From: Candidatus Magnetobacterium casense
GTDB taxonomy: Bacteria > Nitrospirota > Thermodesulfovibrionia > Thermodesulfovibrionales > Magnetobacteriaceae
Reading direction: 5' to 3'
DNA: 64,000 nucleotides
Assembly (NCBI RefSeq): GCF_000714715.1
Contig: NZ_JMFO01000011.1
Coordinates: 26,254-90,253 of the forward strand
Shown: positions 1 to 9,369 of the stretch, piece by piece
How the letters are laid out: each line of letters opens with the position of its first letter
Position numbering within the stretch: the stretch's first letter is position 1
Made by a program: the position numbers and the translations under genes
The notes under the pieces: model-generated
The model's database searches: none
What the model saw: only the letters and a program-made list of their open reading frames with translations
Told to the model about the DNA's origin: nothing

Positions 1-865
1 TAAACCTCTCGTCATCCTTAAACAGCCCCGTAAAGTGGGCGGCATTTGCTATGCGTGTATCTATGAATCCCCGGAGCTTTTTCAACTGCTCCTTGCCCAC
101 ACCCCCCTGCAACTCCGTGGGACGGACGTTGTAGCCGGGAAGGATAAAGCGATAGGCCTCATAAAAATCGTCGTCGCGGCGATTGAATATGACGCTACCG
201 GGGTCTTGGTCTCTCGTCCATCCGTGATTTCTCAGCGACCTGCACAGGCAGTACAGTTCATGATCATTGGTTAACACCAAGCCACCCTCCATCGTCGATA
301 TGTGGTGGGAGAAGAACGTGCTGAAGGTGTTGAGCAATCCAAATGTCCCGGTGTACCTGCCCTTGTGGGTGGCACCAAGGGATTCACAGTTGTCCTCGAA
401 CAGTATAATGCCATGATGGTTACATATCTCCTGGATGGCTGTAAAATCGCAGGGATTACCCAGGATGCTGACGGCCACAACCATCTTTGTTTGTGGCGTG
501 ATGGCCTTTCTCAGCTCGTCTATGTCGTAATTGAGGGTATGGAGGTCTACGTCAACAAACCTCAGTTTCAGACCGTACTGATGCAGCGGATAGTACGTCG
601 TCGCCCAGGAGATGCAGGGCACTATGACCTCATCGCCACGCCGGAGGGGGGCCTTACTCCTGAAAAACAACGACGCAACTGCTATAACGTTTGCCGAGGA
701 GCCGGAGTTGACCATGACGGCATGTTTCATACCCATGTATGACGCAAACTGCTCCTCAAACTCCCGGACATGCCTACCCATCGTAAACATGTCGCTGTCT
801 ATCACTGAAACCATTGCCTGTTTCTCTTCAACCCCAAAGGTTGAGGAGGTTAACGAGTATTTCAT
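1..865 (-). CDS. DegT/DnrJ/EryC1-family sugar enzyme with His in place of the PLP lysine (3' end outside window)
   Basis: I translated this leftward frame directly; it stays open to the window edge, giving about 288 residues, and the C-terminus lies outside. It begins MKYSLTSSTFGVEEKQAM and has the fold-type I landmarks of the DegT family: NSGSSAN near residue 53, EVIVPCISWATT, and EDNCESLGA. The segment where aminotransferases carry the PLP-binding lysine reads FFSHHISTMEGG, so the lysine is histidine. In established examples (ColD and the CDP-6-deoxy-glucose 3-dehydrase E1/RfbH group) this change marks sugar 3-dehydratases rather than transaminases. The start at 865 lies 2 bases after the stop of the GHMP kinase, so the two are probably co-transcribed with the epimerase as a surface-sugar operon. 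A 3,4-dehydratase or 3-deoxysugar role is inferred; the substrate is unknown. Confidence 0.85.
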   Translation of the reverse strand, partial: MKYSLTSSTFGVEEKQAMVSVIDSDMFTMGRHVREFEEQFASYMGMKHAVMVNSGSSANVIAVASLFFRSKAPLRRGDEVIVPCISWATTYYPLHQYGLKLRFVDVDLHTLNYDIDELRKAITPQTKMVVAVSILGNPCDFTAIQEICNHHGIILFEDNCESLGATHKGRYTGTFGLLNTFSTFFSHHISTMEGGLVLTNDHELYCLCRSLRNHGWTRDQDPGSVIFNRRDDDFYEAYRFILPGYNVRPTELQGGVGKEQLKKLRGFIDTRIANAAHFTGLFKDDERF

Positions 866-867
866 TT

Positions 868-1863
868 TCACATCCTGTCTGGTTGATATACGACGATCTT
901 TGAGCCGTCAAAGTCGAAGTTAAACGGTACGTGCAGGAACTTGTCAAGCGCCCTTTTTATCTTAAAGTGGTCCCTTGGTTCGGCGTAAAACACCATGAAA
1001 CCTCCCCCTCCTGCCCCCAGGAGCTTACCGCCTATGGCACCGTTTTTGATGGCCGTATCGTACATTTCGTCTATTTCGGGTTTAGTAATCTTTGTTGACA
1101 GTGTCTTTTTCAACTTCCACGTCTCATTTAAGAGTTCCCCAAACTCCCTGAGGTCCCTGCTTGGGGTAGTAAGTATCTTGTAGGCGTAATCGACCATTTC
1201 CTTCATCTGTGCCAGGTTGTCGTAATTCTTGGGGATATTCTTTATCTTGTCTCCTGCCACCTCGGAGGCATATCTGGAAAGTCCCGTGAAGAATAACAAG
1301 AATCGCTCCCTGAAACTATGCAACCTCTCAGGCTTCATTATGACGGGTTCCACGACGATCTCACCACTCTGCAAGAAGTTGATCACGTTCATCCCCCCGT
1401 ATGCGGCAAAGGTCTGGTCCTGGGAACCCACGTTTTCCTTGATCAGGTCTTGCTCTACGTGTATGGCCTCCTTTACCAGCTCATCCCTGGAAGTCACCTG
1501 TCCCTCAAGTGCGTACATGGAGTTGAGCAGCCCCACGGTGAAGGACGAACTCGACCCCATACCACTTCGCGCCGGAATGTCGCCATCGTGATGAATCGAC
1601 ACCCCATAGGCAACATTAAGGTACTTGAGCGTCTCTCTCACGGAGGGATGCTGTATGTCGTTGATTTCCTGAACGTTTTCCATCTTCGAATAGACTATCC
1701 TGTGCGTGAAGTCAAAAAACGGTGGCAACCTCCTGACGCTTAGGTAGCAATACTTATCTACGGCAACGCCCAGGACCTTACCCCCGTGTTTCAGATAGTA
1801 GTCCGGGTAATCAGTGCCCCCGCCGAAAAACGATATCCTGTGCGGCGTGCGCGATATTACCAT
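868..1863 (-). CDS. GHMP-family sugar kinase (D-glycero-D-manno-heptose-7-phosphate kinase-like)
   Basis: This 331-residue protein begins MVISRTPHRISFFGGGTDYPD, the N-terminal strand and glycine-rich turn typical of HddA-like GHMP kinases. The family ATP loop is PARSGMGSSSSFTVGLLN near residues 96-113, and the C-terminal GHMP motif is KLLGAGGGGFMVFYA. HddA phosphorylates D-glycero-alpha-D-manno-heptose 7-phosphate at C1 on the way to GDP-heptose; relatives phosphorylate other sugars, so the exact substrate is inferred. An AAGGAGG lies roughly 14 bases before the ATG. The gene lies between the epimerase (upstream) and the His-type DegT enzyme (downstream, 2-base gap), which supports a role in making a nucleotide-activated surface sugar. 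Confidence 0.88.
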   Translation of the reverse strand: MVISRTPHRISFFGGGTDYPDYYLKHGGKVLGVAVDKYCYLSVRRLPPFFDFTHRIVYSKMENVQEINDIQHPSVRETLKYLNVAYGVSIHHDGDIPARSGMGSSSSFTVGLLNSMYALEGQVTSRDELVKEAIHVEQDLIKENVGSQDQTFAAYGGMNVINFLQSGEIVVEPVIMKPERLHSFRERFLLFFTGLSRYASEVAGDKIKNIPKNYDNLAQMKEMVDYAYKILTTPSRDLREFGELLNETWKLKKTLSTKITKPEIDEMYDTAIKNGAIGGKLLGAGGGGFMVFYAEPRDHFKIKRALDKFLHVPFNFDFDGSKIVVYQPDRM

Positions 1864-1893
1864 AATAACACCCTTTGTCCTCCTTAATTTCTA

Positions 1894-2871
<978 letters not shown>

Positions 2872-2940
2872 TCAGGGGAGTAAATGTCAAGTTATGACTT
2901 AACCCCTTCGTTGAGGCGTGTTTCTTTTCCCGGAGTTTTT

Positions 2941-3408
2941 ATGGTACAATTAATCATGAAGACATTGATGGTATTTTTCGTATTGATGTTTTGCATGACA
3001 ATCGGGGTTGAGGCTGCCGATTCGTCATTTACCCAGGCGGACAGGGACCGGATGACTCGGCTGGAAGAAGGCTTAAAGGCCACCAATCAGAAGATCGATG
3101 ACGGTCTCAAGGCCGTCAACCAGAGGATCGACGATGGTCTCAAGGCCGTCAACCAGAGGATCGATAGCGTCAACCAGAGGATCGACGATCTCAGAGGGTT
3201 GATATACGTAATGATCAGCGTAACAGTTAGCGGTATGCTTTTTATTGTCGGTTTCGCCTTATGGGACAGACGGACAATCCTTGCGCCTTTGACTAGAACC
3301 ACCAGGGAACTTGAAGCTCATACTGAGAAACTGACACTCGCAATCAAAGCAAAAGCCGAAAAAGACCCGGAACTGAAAGAGGCATTAAGACACGCAGGGT
3401 TGTTGTAA
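2941..3408 (+). CDS. Small exported or membrane coiled-coil protein with internal repeats
   Basis: The reading frame is open from 2884, but I prefer the ATG at 2941 because a hydrophobic export segment (MKTLMVFFVLMFCMTIGVEA) begins almost at once and GGAG lies about 6 bases upstream. The roughly 155-residue product then has a Lys/Asp/Gln-rich stretch with repeated DGLKAVNQRID units encoded by 33-bp tandem DNA repeats, one membrane segment (IYVMISVTVSGMLFIVGFALW), and a charged tail. The layout resembles small coiled-coil membrane proteins of the XhlA type, but no family can be assigned. It is transcribed divergently from the epimerase. Confidence 0.65.
   Translation: MVQLIMKTLMVFFVLMFCMTIGVEAADSSFTQADRDRMTRLEEGLKATNQKIDDGLKAVNQRIDDGLKAVNQRIDSVNQRIDDLRGLIYVMISVTVSGMLFIVGFALWDRRTILAPLTRTTRELEAHTEKLTLAIKAKAEKDPELKEALRHAGLL
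3070..3189 (+). repeat. 33-bp tandem coding repeats
   Basis: Two adjacent 33-bp units (3091-3123 and 3124-3156) are followed by a shortened unit and part of another, with a degenerate unit in front. Each encodes a variant of (K/R)IDDGLKAVNQ, so slippage would lengthen or shorten the coiled coil in steps of 11 residues without breaking the frame. Confidence 0.85.
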
Positions 3409-3416
3409 CCTCAGTA

Positions 3417-3809
3417 TTATTCTAAGGGGTTGTCTGTCGATAACAGAATTACTGTTGCGGCGGCATAGTCGGCACTGTGGGAGATGGAAACCGTGACCTC
3501 TTTGATATTGCGTCGTCTAATCAGGGTCTTGATCCAGCCCCTTAATGTCAGCGTTGGTTTGCCGGAGGGTTGATTGCTAACCTCTATGTCCTGAAAGACG
3601 CCCGTTGTTGTAAAGCCAATGCCAATGGCCTTAAGCATGGCCTCTTTTGCCGCAAACCGCCCGGCAAGTGACACGTAAGGTCTGGCCAACTGCATACAGG
3701 CTATGCGTTCCTTTTCGGTAAAAATGTCTGTTACAAGCCGTGTGTTTCTGTCTGCTACGTCTTTGAACTTAGGGATATAAACGATATCCAGCCCCTGAAA
3801 CAGACGCAT
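3417..3809 (-). CDS. acpS: Holo-[acyl-carrier-protein] synthase
   Basis: AcpS transfers 4'-phosphopantetheine from CoA to the serine of apo-ACP, activating it for fatty acid synthesis. The 130-residue product matches the usual AcpS length. It shows the Mg-binding GLDIV near residue 6, FTEKERIACM, the central GRFAAKEAMLKAIG helix with its catalytic Glu and Lys, and the C-terminal SISHSADYAAA. Its first base is shared with the end of fabG, so the two are translationally coupled in a small lipid-synthesis operon. Confidence 0.95.
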   Translation of the reverse strand: MRLFQGLDIVYIPKFKDVADRNTRLVTDIFTEKERIACMQLARPYVSLAGRFAAKEAMLKAIGIGFTTTGVFQDIEVSNQPSGKPTLTLRGWIKTLIRRRNIKEVTVSISHSADYAAATVILLSTDNPLE

Positions 3810-4546
3810 CAGGAGACGCTTAACCCACCGTCAACGGCGATGGCCTGCCCCGTTATGTAATCCGATGCGTGGGACGATAAAAACAGCACCAAGTCGGCCA
3901 CATCGCCCGGTGTTCCAAATCTCCCTGCGGGGATGTCCTTGAGCACCTCCTCACCGGCACGCTTTCTGACCCTCTTGCTCATATCCGTGAGGATCATCCC
4001 GGGTAGCACGGCATTTACCTGTATCCCCTTGGGGGCAAGCTCCACGGCACATGCCCTGGTAAAGGAGATCACCCCGCCCTTGGATGCCGCATAGTTGGAC
4101 TGCCCGCGCGTACACTTAACGGCTGCAACGGAGGCCAGATTGACGATCTTGCCGCAATGATTGACGATCATCAGTTGGGCAGCCATGCGACTGCACAGAA
4201 ACACGGCCTTGAGATTGACATCCATTACCCCCTGCCAGTGGGACAGCTCCATTGCCAGCAGGAGTTTGTCGTTGATGACACCGGCGTTGTTTATCAAGAT
4301 GTCAAGGCGGCCATGTTTTTTTCTCACGTGTTCAAACAGACCCCTGACCTCTGACTCCTGTGTGATATCGGCCTTGAATATCTCACTGTTGCCTCCCAGC
4401 TCTGGCAACAAGGATACCGCAAGCTCCTCCGAACCTTTATAGACGGCAATCACCGTCGCCCCAGCCCCGGCAAGTCTGAGCGATATCTCCCTGCCAATCC
4501 CCCTGGCACCGCCAGTGACTATGGCAATCCTATCAGTTAAACTCAT
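3809..4546 (-). CDS. fabG: 3-oxoacyl-[acyl-carrier-protein] reductase
   Basis: This 245-residue short-chain dehydrogenase has the NADPH motif TGGARGIGRE at residues 11-20, NNAGV near 87, the catalytic serine in NLASVAAVK, and the YAASKGG pair. FabG reduces 3-ketoacyl-ACP in the fatty acid elongation cycle. The C-terminal ITGQAIAVDGGLSVS is typical of FabG. Direct overlap with acpS strongly supports a fatty-acid role over that of a generic dehydrogenase. Upstream there is only a 51-base gap to the protein kinase gene. Confidence 0.93.
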   Translation of the reverse strand: MSLTDRIAIVTGGARGIGREISLRLAGAGATVIAVYKGSEELAVSLLPELGGNSEIFKADITQESEVRGLFEHVRKKHGRLDILINNAGVINDKLLLAMELSHWQGVMDVNLKAVFLCSRMAAQLMIVNHCGKIVNLASVAAVKCTRGQSNYAASKGGVISFTRACAVELAPKGIQVNAVLPGMILTDMSKRVRKRAGEEVLKDIPAGRFGTPGDVADLVLFLSSHASDYITGQAIAVDGGLSVS

Positions 4547-4597
4547 ACATAGAAGTCTACTATAATTAATGGCAGGGGGTCAAGAAGTCAGTTTTTT

Positions 4598-5983
4598 TTA
4601 AGAGTCTGATTGCTTGGCCAGGAGGGCGTTGACCTTGGCGTCGCTCTTTCGCAGTTTATCCGAAAGTATGATGGCCAGGTTTCTGTATAGCTTCAGGCAG
4701 AGTCTTGGTTCAGAGTTTCTGAGTACCACTTCATTGATGGCTATGAGTATGCAATCGGTTTCGCATATTGCGGTGGCAAAGCGAGGGGCAGACTCCATGA
4801 TTGCCATCTCACCAAAGCAGTCGCCCACCTTGAGCCTGTTTAACAGGGTTGGGTTTTCTTGCGGGGAGAACACCTTTGTGATCCTGATCTGACCCGATAT
4901 AATGATATACATCGTGTTACCGATGGTGTTTTCCTTAAATATAACCTCATCGGCCTTAAAGGTGTTTTTTTTGCTTATTTTTATAATTGTGTGGAGTTCT
5001 TCCAGTGTAAAGTCCGAAAAAAAGGCGTAACTCTTCTTAAGTGCCAGCAGGAAATCCTTGTTGGCGTACTCTACGGGGCTGCGGGCACTCTGTGAGCCTT
5101 CCTTTTCACTCTTGTTGAGAAAAATGACCAGGGCATCGGCAAACTCACTTGCCGATTGGAAACGCTCCTCTTTGTTTTTCTTCATAGCGCCCATGATACA
5201 ATCGCTGAGGGTTTTGTCTACTTCCGGTAAGATAAAGTGCGGGGCAATAGGGTCTTCGGTCTTGATCTTATGAAACAGGGAGGTGATATCGCTTGCCGGA
5301 AAGGCCTTTCTGCCCGTTATAAACTCATAGGCCATAGCGCCGAGGGAAAACACATCCGTAAGCCTGTCCAGGTCCTGTCCACTGATCTGTTCCGGGGACA
5401 TGTATGAGGGCGTACCGAGTATCTTGTCCTGCGTGGGTCTGGCCATGGCGTCCTTGGCCGTTGAGAGCATTGCTATACCGAAGTCCATTATCTTTGCCTG
5501 GTAATCCTCCAGGAGCATGATGTTGGCAGGCTTGATGTCTCTGTGTATGACACCACGCTGATGGGCATAGTGCAAGGCGTTGGCTATGATGGTTAGGATA
5601 CGTACCTTGTCATCGAGGGTCAACGGGAGCTTATCCGTAATAACGCTCTTGAGCGATATGCCGCTGACGTGCTCCATGACAAAGTAATGTATGTCATAGT
5701 GCTGCCCCGCATCGTAGATCATCGCAATGTTTGGATGTGCCAGCTTGCCTGCTATCCGAACCTCCTGGTAGAACAACGCCAGAAGCTCCTTTTCCTTAAA
5801 AGACGACAGCACCTTCCCCAGCTTGATGGTCTTTATGGCTACCGTGCGATCAATGATCGTATCATTGCCCTTGTAGACGACACCCATTGCCCCATGACCA
5901 AGCTCATGCAGTATCTTATATCGCCCCAGATGGGTCAACCCCATAGTGGTGTTATACAAGAGGTTAAATCTTTTCATTGCCAC
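4598..5983 (-). CDS. Ser/Thr protein kinase fused to a C-terminal cyclic-nucleotide-binding domain
   Basis: Residues about 20-285 form a Hanks-type kinase: glycine loop ELGHGAMGVVYKG, VAIKTIK with the ATP lysine, catalytic HRDIKPANI, DFGIAML, and an SPEQ activation-segment end. Residues about 330-455 form a CNMP-binding domain, with TMYIIISGQIRI and FGEMAIMESAPRFATA close to the phosphate-binding cassette. There is no membrane segment, so the enzyme is probably cytosolic. The natural reading is a kinase gated by cAMP, cGMP or a related ligand, but the ligand is unknown. The start may be GTG 5983, ATG 5977, or the ATG of MGLTHLGRYKIL near 5941; none has a good ribosome site. Confidence 0.9.
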   Translation of the reverse strand: MAMKRFNLLYNTTMGLTHLGRYKILHELGHGAMGVVYKGNDTIIDRTVAIKTIKLGKVLSSFKEKELLALFYQEVRIAGKLAHPNIAMIYDAGQHYDIHYFVMEHVSGISLKSVITDKLPLTLDDKVRILTIIANALHYAHQRGVIHRDIKPANIMLLEDYQAKIMDFGIAMLSTAKDAMARPTQDKILGTPSYMSPEQISGQDLDRLTDVFSLGAMAYEFITGRKAFPASDITSLFHKIKTEDPIAPHFILPEVDKTLSDCIMGAMKKNKEERFQSASEFADALVIFLNKSEKEGSQSARSPVEYANKDFLLALKKSYAFFSDFTLEELHTIIKISKKNTFKADEVIFKENTIGNTMYIIISGQIRITKVFSPQENPTLLNRLKVGDCFGEMAIMESAPRFATAICETDCILIAINEVVLRNSEPRLCLKLYRNLAIILSDKLRKSDAKVNALLAKQSDS

Positions 5984-6160
5984 TTACAGTTTATTATAGC
6001 ATAACAGATATGTTCATTAGGCATTTATGTTGCGCGGGTGGCCACGGCAGGGCAATCGCAGTCACATTGCCGTTGCATGGTATATAGGCCCCGGTGCTCA
6101 GTGGTGACTGTGCTGCCGGCAGGCGCTGACGGATACACATGAAAAATTTATGCACTTTTT

Positions 6161-6190
6161 TTGTTTTAATTTGGCAAAATAAGATATAAT
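6161..6190 (+). promoter_or_regulatory. Sigma70-type promoter for the small membrane protein gene
   Basis: TTGTTT (6161-6166) and a perfect TATAAT (6185-6190) are separated by 18 bases. The -10 lies 43 bases before the ATG at 6234, which also has a strong AAAGGAGG ribosome site. Confidence 0.6.
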
Positions 6191-6233
6191 AGGACAAAGA
6201 AAGTAACGGCAAATTGTAAACAAAGGAGGCTAA

Positions 6234-6677
6234 ATGAAAAGCAACACGTCAGGCAAAGGGATAAATATGAATATTATAAAAATTACGGCTATCCTGTTCC
6301 TGGGTCTAGTGATAGTGGTGTATTCCATACTACTGTTTACAGGGGGATTGGGCAAGGAGGTTGTCACGATAAAAAAAGCCACCGATCCCAAGGAGATAGA
6401 GGCAGCCAATAAGGTCATAGAGACGCTGTTGTTGAATAATACCACCGGTGTCGTCACCGAATACACCGAGGCAGACAACTATCTCAGGATCAAGGTAGCA
6501 AGAGACATCTGGAAAAAGAAAAAAGCAAGTGAAAAAAAAGAGTTCCTGACAACCCTGTCCCACGCACGTTCTACCCTGGGGCTGACTCCAAACCTAAAGA
6601 TCGTAGACAATAAGTCTACCGCTGAATATGCATCCTTTGAAAACAACAGACCAACTCTCAGTGAGACAGATTTTTAG
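6234..6677 (+). CDS. Membrane-anchored hypothetical protein
   Basis: This 147-residue protein has an excellent ribosome site (AAAGGAGGCTAA before ATG) and its own promoter. After a short polar N-terminus there is one hydrophobic segment (NIIKITAILFLGLVIVVYSI, residues 13-32), followed by a soluble part rich in Lys, Glu and Thr that is predicted to be periplasmic. I recognise no domain. Both neighbours are transcribed leftward, so it is probably a single-gene unit. A lipoprotein is unlikely because no lipobox cysteine is present. Confidence 0.7.
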   Translation: MKSNTSGKGINMNIIKITAILFLGLVIVVYSILLFTGGLGKEVVTIKKATDPKEIEAANKVIETLLLNNTTGVVTEYTEADNYLRIKVARDIWKKKKASEKKEFLTTLSHARSTLGLTPNLKIVDNKSTAEYASFENNRPTLSETDF

Positions 6678-6861
6678 TTTACCCCCACTAACCAACACAC
6701 ACACGCAGCCACTGGTATCAGAGCCGACTACCCGGCTGCTTCGATGCGGTAACTACCCTTGCCCGTGGTCTCATGGTGGGGGGCTGAGATATTCTCCATG
6801 ACCTACCCCTTGGTTTGGTCGGTAGTGTCCGTTTACTTCGTTGACAATATCGTTATTTAAA

Positions 6862-7170
6862 CTATACGTTCTTTTTAAGCAAGGAATCAACGCCGTCTTT
6901 TAAGATGCCAAACACCGTGTTTGTGCTGCTGAGGGTTGATTTCGTCTTTGCCAGTATCTTCGTGCTATTTTCAATCAACCTGACAGTGGCATGGTCCAGT
7001 TGATCGTTGAAGCTCTCTTTTAACACCTCTGCTGTTCCTTTGAGTTTTTTGCTTAAGCCCTTTACAGCTTCCTTTGGGGCCGTTATAACTGTTATGCCTG
7101 CTCCGAGAAAGCTGCCAACAAACACCGACGTGAAAACTATCATTCCCGATATCTTCTGCTTTGGGTTCAT
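6862..7170 (-). CDS. Small YtxH-like membrane protein
   Basis: This 102-residue protein has one N-terminal membrane segment (MIVFTSVFVGSFLGAGITVITAP) ending in the small-residue and AP pattern seen in YtxH-domain proteins. An amphipathic, Lys- and Ser-rich helical tail follows. TATAGGAGA lies just before the ATG. YtxH-like proteins are poorly characterised and often stress-related; the assignment rests on overall architecture only. Confidence 0.6.
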   Translation of the reverse strand: MNPKQKISGMIVFTSVFVGSFLGAGITVITAPKEAVKGLSKKLKGTAEVLKESFNDQLDHATVRLIENSTKILAKTKSTLSSTNTVFGILKDGVDSLLKKNV

Positions 7171-7326
7171 ATTCTCCTATAGTGTAACGTTTCCTAAAAT
7201 TATACAGCTCACTGATTACTATCTTAACAAGTTTATATATTTTTGTCAAACTCCCCAATTGCATTTAACCCAATCGAAACGTGCTGTATTGCACACGAGC
7301 GAAAAATAGATTTGCCCGCCCTGCCC

Positions 7327-8028
7327 TTATCCGAGATATGCCTCTGCGACCCTTGGGTTGTGCAGGAGGTCTTGAGCCGGAGCGGCAAGGGCTATGCGGC
7401 CAAGATCGAGTACCCATCCGTAATTGGCCAGCTTCAGGGCAGCCCTGGCGTTTTGTTCCACCAACAGAACGGTTATGTTGTCACTGGCAATGCCCCTGAT
7501 TATATCAAAGATGGTCTGCACCATCAGTGGAGCCAACCCAAGACTGGGTTCGTCGAGCAACAGGAGCCTGGGACGTGCCATCAGCGCCCGACCAACTGCC
7601 AACATCTGCTGTTGTCCGCCGGAGAGCGTTCCACCCTCCTGATCAAGACGCGTTGCAAGCACCGGGAAGTAGTCAAACACCCGCTGCATGTCCTGCCTGA
7701 TGCCTGCCCTGTCCCTCCTGATGCAGGCACCCAGGAGCAGGTTTTCACGCACCGTCATACGGGGGAATATCCGCCGCCCCTCTGGAACCTGGCAGATACC
7801 CATGCGCACTATCTGCTCCGGGGACGCCCCGTGTATGGACACTCCTTCAAGCTCGATCTCCCCCTGTGTTGGATGCAGAAGACCGGAGATGGTGCAGAGC
7901 AGCGTGGACTTGCCCGCTCCATTGGCCCCAATCAGACAGCCAATCTGACCGCTCCTAAGCTCAAAGCCGACCCCCTTGATGGCATGTATGCTGCCGTAGT
8001 AACAGTGGACGTCGTTGAGCTTAAGCAT
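7327..8028 (-). CDS. livF: Branched-chain amino acid-type ABC transporter ATPase (LivF-like)
   Basis: LivF is one of two ATPases that power uptake of branched-chain amino acids (or urea and other solutes in relatives) at the inner membrane. From MLKLNDVHCYYG the protein has 233 residues, the usual LivF length. Walker A is GANGAGKST, the Q-loop region is ICQVPEGRRIFPRMTVREN, the signature is LSGGQQQMLAVGRAL, and Walker B is LLLLDEPSLGLAP. I chose the start at 8028, although the frame is open further, because the livG stop falls at 8021, giving an 8-base overlap as in many liv operons. No LivH, LivM or LivK gene is nearby. Confidence 0.92.
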   Translation of the reverse strand: MLKLNDVHCYYGSIHAIKGVGFELRSGQIGCLIGANGAGKSTLLCTISGLLHPTQGEIELEGVSIHGASPEQIVRMGICQVPEGRRIFPRMTVRENLLLGACIRRDRAGIRQDMQRVFDYFPVLATRLDQEGGTLSGGQQQMLAVGRALMARPRLLLLDEPSLGLAPLMVQTIFDIIRGIASDNITVLLVEQNARAALKLANYGWVLDLGRIALAAPAQDLLHNPRVAEAYLG

Positions 8029-9265
8029 GGTCGCTATCCACGCCAAGGTAGGCCTCGATGACCTCACGGTTGGTACGTATTTCCTGCGGGGTGCCATCGG
8101 CTATCTTTTTGCCGTGGTCGAGGACTATTATCCTGTGGCAAGCCTGCATTATCAACCGCATGTCGTGCTCTATGATGATGATTGTTATCCCCCTGCGGTT
8201 TATCTCTTGTATGAGTTCAACGACTCTGGCGGTCTCAAGGGGATTCATTCCGGCGGCAGGCTCATCCAGGAGCAGGAGGGATGGCCCCGTTGCCAGTGCC
8301 CGTGCAATCTCAAGACGCCTCTGGTCGCCGTAGGGGAGGTTGGCCGCCCTGAGGTCACCCCTGTCGTGCAGGCCGACAAATTCAAGCAATTCCTCCGCAG
8401 ACCGATGAATCTCCAGCTCTTCGGCCTGTTGAGAGGCACTGCGCAGTATCGAGGCCAGGACTCCACAGCGGCCATGCCGGTGCCGGGCTGTCCTAACGTT
8501 GTCGCAGACGGTCATATCCTTGAACAGCCTGATATTTTGAAAGGTGCGCGCTATTCCTGATGCGTTTACCCTGTTAGGTCTGATGAAGGTACCAAAGGCG
8601 GCAAGTACACCACTGCCACTGAGACCAACGATGACAAAAGGACTGTATACTATAAATATCAATGCCGTTACAATGACAACAGGTTTCAGGGGCAACAGTT
8701 GTACGGCCTCCGGGCCAACCGAAAAGAACCTGTAATGGCCGTATAGCTCAAGCCTGAAGAGCCACACCACCGCCGTAATGAGGTCAGACAGCGCAAAGAC
8801 AATGGCCACTGCCCTGCTCCAACCTGCAAATGAGCCAAGTCTCCGGGCGCTGAACACCCTGAGTATCGTGACCACCATTAACGCCATAAATGTCTCTAGT
8901 TCAAACACCACCCCCGGTAGCGTTACCGCCGAAAACACCATCCCCCACAATAGGGTTGCAACAAGCATCACATAGCTGAACCTGACAACAGACACCGTAA
9001 CTGCACCGTCCACCTCGGGGACTATGTCAACCCCCTTAAACCGTATAAAGCCACCAGAAGGACTCACAATACCCGAAAGACAATTGACAAGCGTGGTCTT
9101 GCCGGCCCCATTAGGACCAATAAGGCCAACCACCTCGCCCTCATCGATAACAATGTCAACATCGCTTAAGGCACTCAGACCTCCATACGACTTACTCAGC
9201 CCTCTGGCTTCTATAAGCATCTGTTTCTCTAAGTAATTAACTATGGGCAGAGGCTTGTCATGCAC
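8021..9265 (-). CDS. livG: LivG-like ABC ATPase carrying a ~147-residue hydrophobic insertion
   Basis: The ends of this 414-residue protein are normal LivG: Walker A GPNGAGKTT (about 50-58), then after a gap the Q-loop GIARTFQNIRLFKDMTV (about 237-253), the signature LPYGDQRRLEIARAL, Walker B LLLLDEPAAGMNP, and IIIIEHDMRL. LivG is normally about 255 residues. The excess is an in-frame block at about residues 84-230 with four strongly hydrophobic segments, between the first beta-sheet subdomain and the Q-loop. Such an insertion is not part of the LivG family as I know it. The start is GTG 9265 or, by family length, ATG 9220 (MLIEARGLSKSYGG). Whether the protein is functional is unknown. Confidence 0.85.
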   Translation of the reverse strand: MHDKPLPIVNYLEKQMLIEARGLSKSYGGLSALSDVDIVIDEGEVVGLIGPNGAGKTTLVNCLSGIVSPSGGFIRFKGVDIVPEVDGAVTVSVVRFSYVMLVATLLWGMVFSAVTLPGVVFELETFMALMVVTILRVFSARRLGSFAGWSRAVAIVFALSDLITAVVWLFRLELYGHYRFFSVGPEAVQLLPLKPVVIVTALIFIVYSPFVIVGLSGSGVLAAFGTFIRPNRVNASGIARTFQNIRLFKDMTVCDNVRTARHRHGRCGVLASILRSASQQAEELEIHRSAEELLEFVGLHDRGDLRAANLPYGDQRRLEIARALATGPSLLLLDEPAAGMNPLETARVVELIQEINRRGITIIIIEHDMRLIMQACHRIIVLDHGKKIADGTPQEIRTNREVIEAYLGVDSDHA

Positions 9266-9369
9266 TGAACAAGGAAAAGGGTACTTACCCCCTTCCTTGC
9301 AGTGGTTCTATAGAGCAGACAGTGCATGTGTATACAAAATTTCTTATTGTATACTGAACTAGACCGCCT

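Noticed and set aside
3091..3189. CRISPR-like array
   Set aside because: The repeats are directly adjacent 33-bp coding units without spacers. The same applies to the Pro-Thr repeat at 32302-32438. No CRISPR array was seen in the window.
8582..9016. Intein in LivG
   Set aside because: The insert lacks Cys/Ser at its start and His-Asn at its end, has no splicing or homing-endonuclease blocks, and is hydrophobic.
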